Positions 49,419 to 58,651 of a stretch of 64,000 bases of DNA are shown piece after piece. The position numbers were made by a program, and so were the translations under genes. The stretch covers positions 625,599 through 689,598 of the forward strand of contig NZ_FMVC01000002.1 of assembly GCF_900101855.1 (NCBI RefSeq). The letters are read 5' to 3'. Below the pieces are notes generated by a model. It had not been told where the DNA came from. It did not search any database and saw only the letters and a list, made by a program, of their open reading frames with translations. Numbering within the stretch: position 1 is the first letter of the stretch; the number at the start of each line of letters is the position of its first letter. The DNA comes from Flavobacterium anhuiense. Its GTDB lineage: Bacteria; Bacteroidota; Bacteroidia; Flavobacteriales; Flavobacteriaceae.

Positions 49419-51878
49419 ATGGCAAAAAATAAAAAAGAAACTGTAGATAAAAAAAACGACAAACAAGAAGGAAATAAAAGATCTTTTAAAATATCTAAAC
49501 AACAAAAATTTGTTTTAGGATGTCTTTTGGTTCTTTTTTCTATTGCACTATTAGTTGCATTTATTTCTTTTTATGTTAATGGACAATGGCAAAACGACCA
49601 AAGTGTTGTAGACCAACTTGGAGACCGCACTGAAGTTGCAGAGAACTGGCTCGGAAAATTCGGGGCTTATCTTGCCGATTTAATTATTTACAGAGGCTTC
49701 GGACTTGCCTCTTTCATTTTTGTACGTTTATTTTTCCTTACCGGAATGTTTTTAGCGCTAGAGCTTTCGACTCAAAAACTTAAAAACACTTGGTTCTGGG
49801 ATATCTTTGCTATTATAGTAGTTTCTATCTTATTTGGTTTCTTTGCTACTTCTGCGCCAGAATTAGGAGGAACAATTGGTTATGAATTAAATTTATTCCT
49901 TCAAGATTATATCGGGAAAACAGGTACTTTGCTTACACTGCTTTTTGGTTTAATCGTCTATCTGATTTTCAAAATCAAATTATCTCCAGAAAAAATTCAA
50001 TCGTATTTTGATTCTACTAAAAAAGAATTCAAATCGGAATTAGACACTTTAAAGCCAGCTGTAAATCAGCCGGAAAGTGCTTATAATTTGGAGGAATTTG
50101 CTATTGTAGAAGAAAAACAAGAAGAAAACGACCCTGAATTAGACAACATCCACATCAAAACTGTCGATTCTCAATTTGAACTTAATAAAGAAGCTTTAAA
50201 ACCGACAATCTCTCATCCTTCGGAAATTGATTTAAATCCAACTTTAAAACCAATTACTCCAAAACAAGAACTGCCATTAGTTAATCCCGATGAAGCTTTT
50301 GTAATTGAAAAGGCAGAAGAAGAGGATATTATTGAAGAAAATTTAGCTTCTCGTCTAGTTGCAGATTTCGGTTTATTTGATCCGACTTTGGATTTATCAA
50401 ATTACAAATTCCCGACCATCGATTTATTAAAAGAATATTCGACTGGCGGAATTACAATTAATCAGGAAGAATTAGAAGAAAATAAAAACAGGATTGTAGA
50501 TACGCTTCGTAACTACAAAATTGAAATTGCACAAATTAAGGCAACCGTTGGACCATCGGTTACTTTATATGAAATTGTGCCAGAAGCAGGAATCAGAATT
50601 TCTAAAATTAAGAGTTTAGAAGATGATATCGCTTTATCATTATCAGCACTAGGAATTCGTATTATTGCACCAATTCCAGGAAAAGGTACTATCGGTATTG
50701 AGGTTCCGAACAAAAACCCAACCATGGTTTCGATGAAAAGTGTTATTGGAGCAGCAAAGTTCCAAGAAGCAGAAATGGAATTGCCAATTGCATTAGGAAA
50801 AACCATTTCAAACGAAACTTTTGTTGTCGATCTTGCCAAAATGCCTCACTTACTGATGGCTGGAGCAACTGGACAAGGAAAATCTGTCGGACTAAATGCG
50901 GTTTTAACTTCACTTTTATACAAAAAGCATCCAGCAGAAGTAAAATTTGTTTTGGTCGATCCGAAAAAAGTTGAGCTTACACTTTTCAATAAAATTGAAA
51001 GACATTATTTAGCCAAACTTCCCGACACAGAAGATGCTATTATTACTGATAATGCAAAAGTTGTGAACACTTTAAATTCGCTTTGCGTGGAGATGGATAA
51101 TCGTTATTCTTTGCTAAAAGATGCGATGGTTCGTAATATTAAAGAATACAATGAAAAATTTAAGTCTAGAAAATTAAATCCAGAAGCTGGACATCGATTT
51201 TTGCCATACATTGTTTTGGTTGTCGATGAGTTTGCCGATTTGATTATGACCGCGGGAAAAGAAGTCGAAGTTCCGATTGCTCGTTTGGCTCAATTAGCCC
51301 GTGCTATTGGTATTCACTTGATTATCGCAACACAAAGACCGTCTGTAAACGTTATTACAGGTTTAATTAAAGCCAATTTCCCTGCCAGAATTGCGTTTAG
51401 AGTAACTTCGAAAATTGACTCTAGAACCATTTTAGATACTCAGGGAGCCGATCAGCTTATTGGACGTGGAGATTTATTATACACTAATGGAAACGACGTA
51501 ATTCGTGTGCAATGTGCTTTCATTGACACTCCTGAAGTGGAAAAAATTACAGATTTTATTGGAGGACAAAAGGCATACGCTACAGCTTATTTGCTTCCAG
51601 AGTTTGTTGGAGAAGAAAGTGGCATCAATCTTGATATAGATATTTCCGAAAGAGATACTTTATTTAGAGAAGCGGCAGAGATTATTGTCAATGCACAGCA
51701 GGGTTCTGCTTCTTTATTGCAACGAAAATTAAAATTAGGATACAACAGAGCGGGTCGATTGATCGATCAACTTGAGGCAGCAGGTATTGTTGGTCCATTT
51801 GAAGGCAGTAAAGCACGTAGTGTGAACATCTTAGATTTAAATGCTCTTGATCAATTTTTTAATAATGAACAAAATTAA
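49419..51878 (+). CDS. ftsK: DNA translocase FtsK
   Basis: 819 aa. Four N-terminal membrane helices (residues ~28-185), a short acidic linker (~200-300), then the alpha/beta motor with Walker A AGATGQGKSVGLNAVL and Walker B IVLVVDEFADLIM, ATQRPSVNVITGLIKANFPARIAFRV, and the C-terminal winged-helix gamma domain (ASLLQRKLKLGYNRAGRLIDQLEAAGIVG) that reads orienting sequences. It pumps chromosome ends to the XerCD/dif site at division. The linker is much shorter than in E. coli FtsK. Confidence 0.95.
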   Translation: MAKNKKETVDKKNDKQEGNKRSFKISKQQKFVLGCLLVLFSIALLVAFISFYVNGQWQNDQSVVDQLGDRTEVAENWLGKFGAYLADLIIYRGFGLASFIFVRLFFLTGMFLALELSTQKLKNTWFWDIFAIIVVSILFGFFATSAPELGGTIGYELNLFLQDYIGKTGTLLTLLFGLIVYLIFKIKLSPEKIQSYFDSTKKEFKSELDTLKPAVNQPESAYNLEEFAIVEEKQEENDPELDNIHIKTVDSQFELNKEALKPTISHPSEIDLNPTLKPITPKQELPLVNPDEAFVIEKAEEEDIIEENLASRLVADFGLFDPTLDLSNYKFPTIDLLKEYSTGGITINQEELEENKNRIVDTLRNYKIEIAQIKATVGPSVTLYEIVPEAGIRISKIKSLEDDIALSLSALGIRIIAPIPGKGTIGIEVPNKNPTMVSMKSVIGAAKFQEAEMELPIALGKTISNETFVVDLAKMPHLLMAGATGQGKSVGLNAVLTSLLYKKHPAEVKFVLVDPKKVELTLFNKIERHYLAKLPDTEDAIITDNAKVVNTLNSLCVEMDNRYSLLKDAMVRNIKEYNEKFKSRKLNPEAGHRFLPYIVLVVDEFADLIMTAGKEVEVPIARLAQLARAIGIHLIIATQRPSVNVITGLIKANFPARIAFRVTSKIDSRTILDTQGADQLIGRGDLLYTNGNDVIRVQCAFIDTPEVEKITDFIGGQKAYATAYLLPEFVGEESGINLDIDISERDTLFREAAEIIVNAQQGSASLLQRKLKLGYNRAGRLIDQLEAAGIVGPFEGSKARSVNILDLNALDQFFNNEQN

Positions 51879-51930
51879 TCCAATCATGAAAGCAAAAATT
51901 CAAGAAATCAACAACAATTCTATCACAAAC

Positions 51931-52578
51931 ATGACTAAAAAGTGTTTTCAAATGGCAATTATTTTGCTTTTGAGCTTCACTTCTATTCAGGCTCAAGATA
52001 AAAAAGCGAAAGATTTATTGAACGAAGTAACTTCTAAAATAAAAAGCTACGACAATATTGTTATCGATTTTAAATATTCTTTGAATAATGCCAAAGAAAA
52101 TATCAATCAAGACAGTAAAGGAAACGTAACTATGAAAGGAAATCAATATGTTTTGAATTTCATGGGCGTTACTAAAATCTTTGACGGTCAAAAAACATAC
52201 ACTATCGTTCCTGAAGACGAAGAAGTTACCATTTCTAAAGTAAACGAGAAAGATGATAATGCAATTACTCCTTCAAAAATGCTTACTTTCTTCAATTCTG
52301 GCTACAAATACAACATGGACATCGTTCAGAATGTAAAAGGAAGAAAAATTCAATATATCAAATTAGTTCCAACTAGCGGAAAAGACCAAAGAAAAGAAAT
52401 TTTGTTAGGTATTGACGTTCAGACAAAACACATTTACAATTTGATTGAAACTGGAAAAAACGGAACAAAAACAACTTTAACCGTTAATTCTTTTAAAACC
52501 AATCAGCCATTATCAAAAAATCAATTTACCTTTGTAGCGAGTAAATACCCGAAATACTACATCAATAAATTAGATTAA
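51931..52578 (+). CDS. lolA: LolA-like outer-membrane lipoprotein carrier
   Basis: 215 aa from ATG 51931, chosen because it gives a standard signal peptide (MTKKCFQMAIILLLSFTSIQA). In-frame starts at 51865 and 51886 (eight bases after ftsK ends) are possible alternatives. The mature part fits LolA: KAKDLLNEVTSKIKSYDNIVIDFKYSL, GNVTMKGNQYVLNFMGVTKIFDG, and a Tyr/Lys-rich C-terminus. It carries lipoproteins through the periplasm to the outer membrane. It sits between ftsK and an LptF/G-type permease. Confidence 0.87.
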   Translation: MTKKCFQMAIILLLSFTSIQAQDKKAKDLLNEVTSKIKSYDNIVIDFKYSLNNAKENINQDSKGNVTMKGNQYVLNFMGVTKIFDGQKTYTIVPEDEEVTISKVNEKDDNAITPSKMLTFFNSGYKYNMDIVQNVKGRKIQYIKLVPTSGKDQRKEILLGIDVQTKHIYNLIETGKNGTKTTLTVNSFKTNQPLSKNQFTFVASKYPKYYINKLD

Positions 52579-52586
52579 TCAGAAGG

Positions 52587-54041
52587 TTGAAAATTCTAGA
52601 CAAATACTTATTAAAAACATTCTTACTTACATTTACCACGGTATTTGTAATCTTATTTTTCATATTCATACTGCAAACAGTATGGCTATTTATATCAGAA
52701 CTAGCAGGAAAAGATCTCGACTTAATTTTGGTCGTGAAATTCCTGCTTTTTTCTATGCCACGTATTATTCCGTTGGTTTTACCTCTTTCGGTTCTATTAG
52801 CATCCATCATGACTTTCGGAAATCTAGCCGAGAACTATGAATTCGCGGCCATGAAATCTTCGGGAATCTCCTTGCAAAGAGCAATGAGAGTATTGATTAT
52901 TTTTATTTTCGTTTTAAGTATTGTTGCTTTTTGGTTTGCCAACAATGTGATTCCGTATGCCGAATACAAGTTTGTCAACTTTAGAAAAAACATTGCTCAA
53001 GCCAAGCCAGCTATGGCTATTGCTGAGGGTCAATTTAATGATGTAGGCACTTACAATATTAAAGTAAACAAAAAATCTGGCGAAAACGGCAATCATTTAA
53101 CTGGTGTGACGATCCATGAGAAAGCGAATAATATGGGTGAAAATAAAACCGTAATTAAAGCTAAAACTGGTGAATTAGTCAGTAACGAGAAATCTAGCAT
53201 ATTAAAACTAGTTTTGAATGACGGCTACTACTACCAAGATGTCACTCCAAAAAAATATGAGGATCGTGCTAAAATGCCTTTTATAAAAGGAAAATTTAAG
53301 ACACAGATTATCAATATCGATTTATCTGAATTAAACAAAGTTGATGATAGTAAAGAAAGTATTGCAGGAACAAATGCCATGCTAAATGTTAATGAGCTAC
53401 GCTACACTTTGGACTCGTTGAGCAAAAATTTAGACAACGAAATTGTTTCTTTTTCTGAAAATATCAATCAGCGAGTTGGAATTAAAAAATTTCCTCAAAA
53501 TTCTCAAAAAGACATCAAGAAAAAACCTATTCCAAACGATGTTTTGTCTATTTACTCTAATAAAGATAAAGTAGATATTTTAAAAATGGCAGGAAGCAAT
53601 ATTACCAGCAATATTTATTCTATCGAAACTACGCAGAAGGATTTAAAAGACAAAGAGCGAGAGATCAACAAACATTATAATGCGTTATACGAAAAATTTG
53701 TTATTGCGTTTGCCTGTTTCCTAATGTTCTTTATTGGGGCTCCGCTTGGTGCGATTATTAGAAAAGGAGGACTTGGCCTTCCTATTGTATTTGCGGTTTT
53801 AATCTTTATTACTTTCCATTTCATCAATACATTCGGAAAAAGATTATCTCAAGAAGGCGGAATGACTCCGTTTATGGGATCGTGGATGTCGTCTTTTATA
53901 CTCTCTCCTCTAGCAATTTTATTAACCTATCGTGCTACAAACGACAACGGTTTAATTAATTTTGATGCGATTACAACTCCGATTTCACAACTAATTCAGA
54001 AAATCTCTGAGCGGTTTTTACCTGCTCAAAAGCAAAAATAA
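52587..54041 (+). CDS. LptF/LptG-family permease (YjgP/YjgQ), TTG start
   Basis: 484 aa, membrane part of an LPS-type export ABC transporter. It starts at TTG 52587 (MKILDKYLLKTFLLTF is the normal family N-terminus; the next in-frame ATG would cut off the first helices). Six helices: three at the N-terminus (…VILFFIFILQTVWLFISELAGKDLDL… with the conserved coupling segment GNLAENYEFAAMKSSGISLQRAMR), a large periplasmic beta-jellyroll region, three at the C-terminus (IGAPLGAIIRKGGLGLPIV). LptF or LptG cannot be told apart. Confidence 0.9.
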   Translation: MKILDKYLLKTFLLTFTTVFVILFFIFILQTVWLFISELAGKDLDLILVVKFLLFSMPRIIPLVLPLSVLLASIMTFGNLAENYEFAAMKSSGISLQRAMRVLIIFIFVLSIVAFWFANNVIPYAEYKFVNFRKNIAQAKPAMAIAEGQFNDVGTYNIKVNKKSGENGNHLTGVTIHEKANNMGENKTVIKAKTGELVSNEKSSILKLVLNDGYYYQDVTPKKYEDRAKMPFIKGKFKTQIINIDLSELNKVDDSKESIAGTNAMLNVNELRYTLDSLSKNLDNEIVSFSENINQRVGIKKFPQNSQKDIKKKPIPNDVLSIYSNKDKVDILKMAGSNITSNIYSIETTQKDLKDKEREINKHYNALYEKFVIAFACFLMFFIGAPLGAIIRKGGLGLPIVFAVLIFITFHFINTFGKRLSQEGGMTPFMGSWMSSFILSPLAILLTYRATNDNGLINFDAITTPISQLIQKISERFLPAQKQK

Positions 54042-54043
54042 TT

Positions 54044-55177
54044 ATGTCAACAACAAAAATACAATTGAATACCATTGAAGAAGCTATAGAAGATATTCGT
54101 CAAGGTAAAGTAATCATTGTAGTCGATGATGAAGATCGTGAAAATGAAGGTGATTTTTTGGCTGCTGCCGAAAAAGTAACTCCAGAAATGATCAACTTTA
54201 TGGCTACCCATGGACGCGGTTTAATTTGTACACCACTTACAGAAAGCCGATGCAAGGAACTGGATCTTCGCGCAATGGTAACCAACAATACAGATCATAT
54301 GGAAACAGCTTTTACGGTTTCTGTTGATTTGAAAGGACAAGGCGTTACAACTGGGATTTCTGCTGCTGATAGATCAAAAACAGTTCAGTCATTAGTTGAC
54401 CCAAATACAAAACCTCATGATTTAGCTCGTCCTGGTCATATTTTCCCTTTAATTGCCAAACAAGGCGGAGTTTTGAGAAGAACCGGCCATACTGAAGCTG
54501 CAATTGATTTTGCGCGTCTAGCTGGATTTAAACCTGCAGGGGTAATATGCGAAATTTTAAACGAGGATGGAACAATGTCTCGTCTGCCAGAATTGATTAA
54601 AGTAGCTAAAAAATTTGATTTGAAATTAGTTTCTATTGAAGATTTGGTTGCTTATAGAATGCAGCACGATAGCTTAATCGTTAAAAAAGAAGATTTCGAC
54701 ATCGAAACTCGTTTTGGAACTTTTCGTTTAAGAGCTTACGAACAAACAACAAACAAACAAATTCATATCGCTTTAACGAAAGGAACTTGGAATCTTGGCG
54801 AACCAATTTTAACCAGAATACACTCTTCTCAAGTGAATAACGATTTATTAGGAACTTTGACTAATAATGCTGAACAGCAGTTAGATGATATGTTTAAAGT
54901 GATTAATGAAAACGGAAAAGGCGCTGTTATCTTTATCAATCAAGACATGACGGCTGTTAACCTTTTAAACAGAATTTCTGAGCTAAAGTCATTGCAAGCT
55001 AACGGAACTTTAAAAGCTCCTAAAGTTATTATTGACAGTAAAGATTACGGTATCGGAGCTCAAATTCTTCATGATATAGATATTTCTAAAATCAGATTGG
55101 TTTCGAACACAGAACAAACAAAACGCGTTGGTATGATTGGATACGGACTTGAAATTACAGAATACGTTAATTACTAA
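54044..55177 (+). CDS. ribB: RibBA: DHBP synthase with degenerate GTP cyclohydrolase II half
   Basis: 377 aa. The N-terminal ~205 residues are a complete RibB ([64 protein letters not shown]), making 3,4-dihydroxy-2-butanone 4-phosphate for riboflavin. The C-terminal half has the RibA fold (DYGIGAQIL near the end), but the zinc motif HSxC...CxC is changed to H260-S-S-Q with Asn and Ala in place of the cysteines, and EGRGIGL is gone. So it should not hydrolyse GTP. It starts two bases after the permease stop. Confidence 0.9.
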   Translation: MSTTKIQLNTIEEAIEDIRQGKVIIVVDDEDRENEGDFLAAAEKVTPEMINFMATHGRGLICTPLTESRCKELDLRAMVTNNTDHMETAFTVSVDLKGQGVTTGISAADRSKTVQSLVDPNTKPHDLARPGHIFPLIAKQGGVLRRTGHTEAAIDFARLAGFKPAGVICEILNEDGTMSRLPELIKVAKKFDLKLVSIEDLVAYRMQHDSLIVKKEDFDIETRFGTFRLRAYEQTTNKQIHIALTKGTWNLGEPILTRIHSSQVNNDLLGTLTNNAEQQLDDMFKVINENGKGAVIFINQDMTAVNLLNRISELKSLQANGTLKAPKVIIDSKDYGIGAQILHDIDISKIRLVSNTEQTKRVGMIGYGLEITEYVNY

Positions 55178-55178
55178 T

Positions 55179-55577
55179 ATGGGAACAGTAGAAGAAAGAA
55201 TTCAAAAATCAGAAACTCGTATTTTTAAAGCCGTTTTTCCTAGCACAACAAATCATTACGATACTTTATTTGGTGGAACTGCTCTTCATTTAATGGATGA
55301 AGTTGCTTTTATCTGCGCTACACGTTTTAGCCGTAAAAAAGTAGTTACGATTTCTACGGGCCAAATTGATTTCAAAAAAGCAATTCCCGCAGGAACCTTA
55401 ATCGAATTAGTAGCAAAAGTGGATAGCGTTGGAAGAACCAGCTGTAAAATTCATGTCGATATTTTTATGGAACAAATGTATACTGAACTTCGAGAAACGG
55501 TAGTTTCAGGAACTTTTTCGTTTGTTGCCGTCGACGAACATAAAAAACCAACGCCAATTTTAGACGATTTAGATTAA
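55179..55577 (+). CDS. acyl-CoA thioesterase, YciA/hot-dog type
   Basis: 132 aa from ATG 55179, one base after the ribB stop codon (TAATATG). The longer frame starts inside ribB. Hot-dog fold with signature HYDTLFGGTALHLMDEVAFICATRFSRKKVVTISTGQIDFKKAIPAGTLIELVAKV, which has the catalytic Asp and Asn/His region of acyl-CoA hydrolases. The likely substrate is medium- or long-chain acyl-CoA. Last gene of the operon starting at dgkA or tpx. Confidence 0.87.
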   Translation: MGTVEERIQKSETRIFKAVFPSTTNHYDTLFGGTALHLMDEVAFICATRFSRKKVVTISTGQIDFKKAIPAGTLIELVAKVDSVGRTSCKIHVDIFMEQMYTELRETVVSGTFSFVAVDEHKKPTPILDDLD

Positions 55578-55687
55578 TTTTTTAAAAAATATCACTTCGG
55601 AAATACTGATAATTAGACACTTGAAAATTATCTTAAAAAACTTCAAAAAAAAGTCCGAAAAAAGTTTTTATAACCGAAAAACCGTCT

Positions 55688-55695
55688 TATATTTG
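55688..55695 (+). promoter_or_regulatory. TATATTTG box of tRNA-Ser copy 1
   Basis: Consensus -7 box 32 bases before the mature tRNA; the equivalent for copy 2 is TATCTTTG at 55917-55924. Leader sequence between box and tRNA is similar in both copies (GCAATCAGA-AATGAT-GCGACATACT). Confidence 0.6.
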
Positions 55696-55727
55696 CACCC
55701 GCAATCAGATAATGATCGCGACATACT

Positions 55728-55812
55728 GGAGAAATGGCAGAGCGGTCGAATGCGGCAGTCTTGAAAACTGTTGACTGTAACAGGTCCGGGGGTTCGAATC
55801 CCTCTTTCTCCG
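55728..55812 (+). tRNA. tRNA-Ser (anticodon TGA), copy 1
   Basis: 85 nt with acceptor stem GGAGAAA/TTTCTCC, discriminator G, a long variable arm as in serine tRNAs, anticodon loop CTTGAAA (anticodon UGA) closed by GCAGT/ACTGT, and T-arm GGGGTTCGAATCCC. CCA is not encoded. A hairpin plus T run follows at ~55820-55855. Confidence 0.97.
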
Positions 55813-55819
55813 CTGACTT

Positions 55820-55855
55820 TTAAAACCTTTAACTTTGTTAAGGGTTTTTCTTTTT
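55820..55855 (+). terminator. terminator after tRNA-Ser copy 1
   Basis: An 11-bp stem (AAACCTTTAAC/GTTAAGGGTTT, one G-U) with a loop of four and a following T-rich run. Confidence 0.75.
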
Positions 55856-55956
55856 TATAGCATATTTTTTTTTTAGAAATAGTTCAAAAAAAATTTTCAC
55901 AATTCAAAAAACAACTTATCTTTGCACTCGCAATCAGAAAATGATAGCGACATACT

Positions 55957-56041
55957 GGAGAAATGGCAGAGCGGTCGAATGCGGCAGTCTTGAAAACTGT
56001 TGACTGTAACAGGTCCGGGGGTTCGAATCCCTCTTTCTCCG
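55957..56041 (+). tRNA. tRNA-Ser (anticodon TGA), copy 2
   Basis: Identical over its full 85 nt to the copy 229 bp upstream, with a similar promoter and leader, so a tandem duplication. Acceptor stem, TGA anticodon, long variable arm and discriminator G are the same. A strong hairpin follows (CTGCAAATC-AAAC-GATTTGCAG, 56100-56121). Confidence 0.97.
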
Positions 56042-56099
56042 CTGAGAGCTTAAAAAGAGACTCAAAGTTTACAAAAAAGGCTAAAATTCACGGAAAACC

Positions 56100-56126
56100 C
56101 TGCAAATCAAACGATTTGCAGAGTTT
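56100..56126 (+). terminator. terminator after tRNA-Ser copy 2
   Basis: A 9-bp perfect stem CTGCAAATC/GATTTGCAG with a 4-nt loop, followed by a short T run. Confidence 0.75.
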
Positions 56127-56537
56127 TGCCTTTTAGGTGCATTTTCATTATTTTCAAAACCGCAAAGAAGTTTCGTGTCAGAATCGTGGCAGAAAAACGC
56201 AATAGAAAAATGAACAAAACCAACAATACTGAACTTTGGTTCGAATCTGCAGTGAGTTCGGAAATATTCAACTCAAAATTTGGTTTATTTTACAAACAAG
56301 TTACTTATAATCCACTGATATCCAAAAACTTGATGTAACAAAATCCCAACAAAATAATTATATTCTCGCCAAAACAGCAATGTCCCTGCCAGTTAAACCC
56401 TCCAAATCTTGTTTTTACCATTACCATTTTCGAATCTAATTATCAATTTTTCATTTTGGTTATGACAATCCTCATTTAAGCAACGCCATTATCTCTATTT
56501 GGAACCAACTTTGCCGTTATATTTATACAATTAAAAA
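56127..56537. other. gap after the tRNA-Ser pair with possible gene remnant
   Basis: Contains a 70-codon frame (56126-56338, possible inner ATG at 56210) reading KTAKKFRVRIVAEKRNRKMNKTN. No family recognised; it may be a decayed gene next to an integration-prone tRNA. A TATATTTA box (56518-56525) with TTTG 16 nt upstream (56498-56501) is a plausible promoter for the SDR gene. Confidence 0.35.
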
Positions 56538-57374
56538 ATGGAAAATAAACAGAAAGAAAAAGTTTGGTTCATTACAGGATCTTCAAGAGGTTTTGGAAAA
56601 ATATGGACAGAAGCCGCCCTAAAACGCGGAGACAAAGTCGCAGCTACAGCACGCAACATCAATAGCATTGCCACATTAAAAGAAATGTATGGCGATCAGG
56701 TTTTGGTTCTTGAAGTGGATGTAACCAATGCCTCGCAAGTGCAGAATGCCATCAGTGAGGCCAATAGATATTTTGGAAGATTAGATATTGTGTTCAATAA
56801 TGCAGGATATTCTCTGGTGGGCACCATCGAAGAGAGCAGCACCGATGAGATAAAGGCCATGTACGAAACCAATATTATGGGAGCTATCCATATAATTCAG
56901 GCGGCATTGCCTATACTGCGGGCTCAAGGTTATGGCCATATTTTGGGGACATCCAGCGCCGTTGGCATTTATAGCAATCCTCTTATTGGTTATTACTGTT
57001 CTTCAAAATTTGCGTTTGAAGCTATCTATGATAGTTTATCGAAAGAAGTTGCCACATTTGGCATCAAAGTAACGCTGATTGAACCTGGGGCATACAGCAC
57101 TGAATTTGGCAGTGCCGAATCGCTAAAAATAGCCAGCAAAAAAATAGCGGATTATGATGATTTAAAAAGCAGGTTGATTGAAAATTTACAAAAGCTGGAA
57201 CGAGGAAATCCTATTGCCACTCCCGAGGCTATATTTGCAGTTGTAGATGCTGAAAATCCACCATTGAGATTGCTTTTGGGTAAAAATGATTTGCCATATA
57301 TTCAACAAACCTATGCTGAACGTCTTCAGGAATGGGAAACTTGGAAAACTGTTTCAGAAGCAGCTCAAGGCTAA
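56538..57374 (+). CDS. short-chain dehydrogenase/reductase (SDR)
   Basis: 278 aa classical SDR. The NAD(P)-binding motif TGSSRGFG, the NNAG motif (FNNAGYSLVG), and the catalytic Ser/Tyr/Lys (LGTSSAVGIYSNPLIGYYCSSKFAFE) are complete. The basic residue in SSRGF suggests NADPH. The substrate is unknown. A hairpin terminator lies between it and the AraC-type gene that follows in the same direction, a pairing common in Bacteroidota. Confidence 0.9.
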   Translation: MENKQKEKVWFITGSSRGFGKIWTEAALKRGDKVAATARNINSIATLKEMYGDQVLVLEVDVTNASQVQNAISEANRYFGRLDIVFNNAGYSLVGTIEESSTDEIKAMYETNIMGAIHIIQAALPILRAQGYGHILGTSSAVGIYSNPLIGYYCSSKFAFEAIYDSLSKEVATFGIKVTLIEPGAYSTEFGSAESLKIASKKIADYDDLKSRLIENLQKLERGNPIATPEAIFAVVDAENPPLRLLLGKNDLPYIQQTYAERLQEWETWKTVSEAAQG

Positions 57375-57405
57375 TCCCATCTATGATGTTTTTGACGTGC
57401 TTTTA

Positions 57406-57436
57406 TTCGCTTTTTTTCTAGGGAAAAAGCGAATAT
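57406..57436 (+). terminator. terminator after the SDR gene
   Basis: ATTCGCTTTTTTT... pairs with ...AAAAAGCGAAT around CTAGG (11-bp stem). There is only a weak T run after it, so it may be partial. Confidence 0.6.
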
Positions 57437-57467
57437 TGCTTAACTTGTATTCTAGAATTTTTATAAC

Positions 57468-58418
57468 ATGGTTTCAAAAAAATCGAATCAATCCATAAAA
57501 AGATTCAATACGCTGGCTGACGTAATGGAGACATCTGGTTTTCCGCCTCCAAAGCACCCTTTAATCGTTTTGCTAAACGGAGTGGACAAGCCGCTTAAAG
57601 GCCATGCGCCTAAAAAATCGCATGTGTTGAATTATTATAAAATAGCTTTTAAACCAAATGCCGGAGGAGAGTTGATGTACGGCAAGACTAAATTTGATTT
57701 TAAAGAGGGAGGTTTGTTTTTTGTAGCTCCACAGCAAATTCTATCTTCAATAGAAGATAATGATAAAGAGGAAACTGCACAACAAAAAATACTTAGTCCG
57801 CAGATCACACTGCTTATAGATCCTGATTTTTTACTGCAATACCCATTGGCACAAAAGATCCATCAGTATACCTTTTTCTCTTATGCTGCCAATGAATCGC
57901 TTCACCTTTCGACAAAAGAAAAAGAAACTATTCTATCGCTATTCAGAAATATTGAAGAAGAGCTTGAAAACCGTATAGACGAAATGAGCCATAATGTGAT
58001 CATATCTCAAATTGAACTATTACTAAACTATGCACAACGTTTTTATAATAGGCAGTTTCTTACGAGAAAACAAAACTATTCTAGTCTTACCGATCGTATT
58101 GATCAGTTGCTGGAGGATTATTTTAATAGTGATAAGGCCTTGAATGCTGGAGTTCCAACCGTTAATTATTTAGCTGATCAGCTGCATATGTCAGCAAGTT
58201 ATTTAAGTGATCTATTAAGAAAACTTACCGGGCAAAACACCCAACAAATTATTCATGATAAAATGATTTATCGTGCTAAAAATAAGTTATCTGCTACAGC
58301 TCTTAGCATTTCTGAAATTGCATTTGAATTAGGTTTTGAACAGCCTCAATCCTTTAGCAGATTATTTAAATTAAAAACCAAACAGAGCCCACAACAATAT
58401 AGAGCTCAATTCAATTAA
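57468..58418 (+). CDS. AraC-family transcriptional regulator
   Basis: 316 aa. Two C-terminal HTH units (VNYLADQLHMSASYLSDLLRKLTGQNTQQIIHDKMIYRAKNKLSATALSISEIAFELGFEQPQSFSRLFKLKTKQSPQQYRAQF) end the protein, as in AraC. The N-terminal ~200 residues are a cupin-like sensing domain (FKEGGLFFVAPQQILSS). No sugar or acid ligand can be named. It probably controls the neighbouring SDR gene. Confidence 0.9.
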   Translation: MVSKKSNQSIKRFNTLADVMETSGFPPPKHPLIVLLNGVDKPLKGHAPKKSHVLNYYKIAFKPNAGGELMYGKTKFDFKEGGLFFVAPQQILSSIEDNDKEETAQQKILSPQITLLIDPDFLLQYPLAQKIHQYTFFSYAANESLHLSTKEKETILSLFRNIEEELENRIDEMSHNVIISQIELLLNYAQRFYNRQFLTRKQNYSSLTDRIDQLLEDYFNSDKALNAGVPTVNYLADQLHMSASYLSDLLRKLTGQNTQQIIHDKMIYRAKNKLSATALSISEIAFELGFEQPQSFSRLFKLKTKQSPQQYRAQFN

Positions 58419-58651
58419 TTTTTACAATTTGCTCATTTCAGTAATTTTTTTTTTAAAGGAGTGTGGTAACAGCGTACGTTTACCGGAAATCTATACTGGT
58501 AAAAGCTTTAGGAATTTCCTATCTTCCATTTTTACATATCCAAGATCTTTGTATAATGTACTAGCGGCATCTTTATAAAGCTGTATATTTGATATGGATT
58601 GGAATAAATTAAAAACAAACCGAAACAGCCACAATTGGTACCTAGAATCCA

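Noticed and set aside
53980..54060. FMN riboswitch before ribB
   Set aside because: Only two bases separate ribB from the upstream gene; there is no room for an aptamer.
56126..56338. 70-aa ORF after the tRNA pair as an integrase remnant
   Set aside because: No catalytic motifs of tyrosine or serine recombinases could be read; left only as a possible remnant.
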